Translations under genes and position numbers: made by a program
From: CAZLNO01 sp964561005
GTDB lineage: Bacteria; Pseudomonadota; Alphaproteobacteria; Kiloniellales; Rhodovibrionaceae
DNA: 35,790 bases
Direction of reading: 5' to 3'
Assembly (NCBI GenBank): GCA_964561005.1
Contig: CAZLNO010000026.1
Span: 1 to 35,790 of the forward strand
The notes under the pieces: generated by a model
The model's input: the letters and a program-made list of their open reading frames with translations, nothing else
What the model was told of the DNA's origin: nothing
Databases searched by the model: none
In this document: positions 35,264 through 35,790 of the stretch, in pieces
How the letters are laid out: each line of letters begins with the position of its first letter
Position numbering within the stretch: position 1 is the first letter of the stretch

Positions 35264-35755
35264 ATGCGTCGTGATCTCTTTCCGGTGACCTCGAGTCGTG
35301 CGCCGCAACTCAGCACGCAGAGCTGGGATCCGTTTGCCATGCTGCAGACGGAGATGAACCGCATGCTGGACGAGTTCGGCCGGGGCTTCGGCGTGCCCGC
35401 GAACCACGCCGGCTGGGGTGTCCTCAGCCCGCGCGTGGATGTCGGGGAGGACAAGGACAATCTCTACGTCACCGCCGAGCTGCCCGGGCTGAGCGAGAAG
35501 GACGTCGAGGTGACCTTTGACGACGGTGTCCTGCGCATCGCCGGCGAAAAGGCGCAGTCCCGGGAGGACAAGGAGCGCAACGTCTACATCAGCGAGCGCA
35601 CCTATGGCCGCTTCGAGCGGGAGCTGCCGATCCAGCGGCCGATCCACGAGGACAAGGTGGACGCGTCGTTCTCCAACGGCGTGCTGACCATCACCCTGCC
35701 CAAGGCGGCCGAGACCCAGAACCACCGCAAGATCGAGGTCAAGCGGGCGGCCTGA
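35264..35755 (+). CDS. Small heat-shock protein Hsp20
   Basis: 163 residues. N-terminal arm (WDPFAMLQTEMNRMLDEFGRGFG), alpha-crystallin domain about 50-150 (PRVDVGEDKDNLYVTAELPGL, then the GVLTITLPK signature) and a short C-terminal tail without a clear I-x-I. ATP-independent chaperone that holds unfolding proteins in the cytoplasm. ATG 35264 is preceded at four bases by GGAGGTGAT, a near-perfect anti-16S match; the open frame from 35156 reads through the leader and is not family-like. Expression is likely controlled twice, by the RpoH-type promoter and by the leader hairpin. Confidence 0.94.
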   Translation: MRRDLFPVTSSRAPQLSTQSWDPFAMLQTEMNRMLDEFGRGFGVPANHAGWGVLSPRVDVGEDKDNLYVTAELPGLSEKDVEVTFDDGVLRIAGEKAQSREDKERNVYISERTYGRFERELPIQRPIHEDKVDASFSNGVLTITLPKAAETQNHRKIEVKRAA

Positions 35756-35790
35756 ACGGTACGACCGCCAAGGTCCCTTGCGCCGGCCGG

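Overview
The window is a GC-rich stretch of an alphaproteobacterial chromosome. The gene order tsaB-rimI-...-plsC-miaB-phoH-ybeY-corC-lnt-phrR-metK-trmB followed by rimP-nusA-ylxR-infB-rbfA-truB-rpsO-pnp, the MucR/Ros regulator, and irr divergent from fabA-fabB-fabI are all typical of that class. High GC and olsB-olsA side by side suggest a Rhodospirillales-like (sensu lato) member, but genus cannot be read from the sequence. I saw no tRNA, rRNA, CRISPR array, insertion sequence, phage gene or integrase.

Layout. 1-83: C-terminal tail of an unidentified plus-strand gene. 130-1800 (minus): membrane-anchored winged-helix regulator with TPRs, divergent from a small secreted protein (1987-2442). 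2495-4906: a secreted polysaccharide-deacetylase-like protein, a RutE-type nitroreductase and a D-Ala-D-Ala dipeptidase. 5005-6200: tsaB-rimI. 6389-6802: mucR with a complex upstream region. 7075-8734: olsB-olsA (ornithine lipid synthesis). 8809-14373: miaB-phoH-ybeY-corC-lnt, tightly packed with start/stop overlaps. 14580-17337: phrR-like regulator, metK, trmB. 17503-27487: the rimP-nusA-ylxR-infB-rbfA-truB-rpsO-pnp translation/RNA-decay operon. 27692-28438: glycerophosphodiester phosphodiesterase. 28446-31133 (minus): fabA-fabB-fabI. 31452-31916: irr. 32006-32521 (minus): SH3-like secreted protein. 32723-33712: 2-hydroxyacid dehydrogenase. 33782-34990 (minus): cyclopropane fatty acid synthase. 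35264-35755: Hsp20.

The coding content is mostly housekeeping: tRNA modification, 30S maturation, translation initiation, transcription termination control, RNA decay, lipoprotein maturation, and membrane lipid synthesis and modification (ornithine lipids, unsaturated fatty acids, cyclopropane fatty acids). I found no new multi-gene system.

The most interesting material is non-coding: (i) a dyad filling the -35/-10 spacer of the phrR promoter, with its half-site repeated upstream of metK; (ii) a textbook intrinsic terminator inside the apparent 5' leader of rimP-nusA, with a possible competing helix; (iii) three strong hairpins in a row between rpsO and pnp; (iv) a heat-shock-type promoter plus a hairpin sequestering the whole Shine-Dalgarno of hsp20, resembling a ROSE thermometer; (v) tandem TTC-N2-GAA elements between irr and fabA. 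One 100-N gap interrupts infB; identical 55-base flanks and the reading frame show that it is very probably a contig-join artefact.
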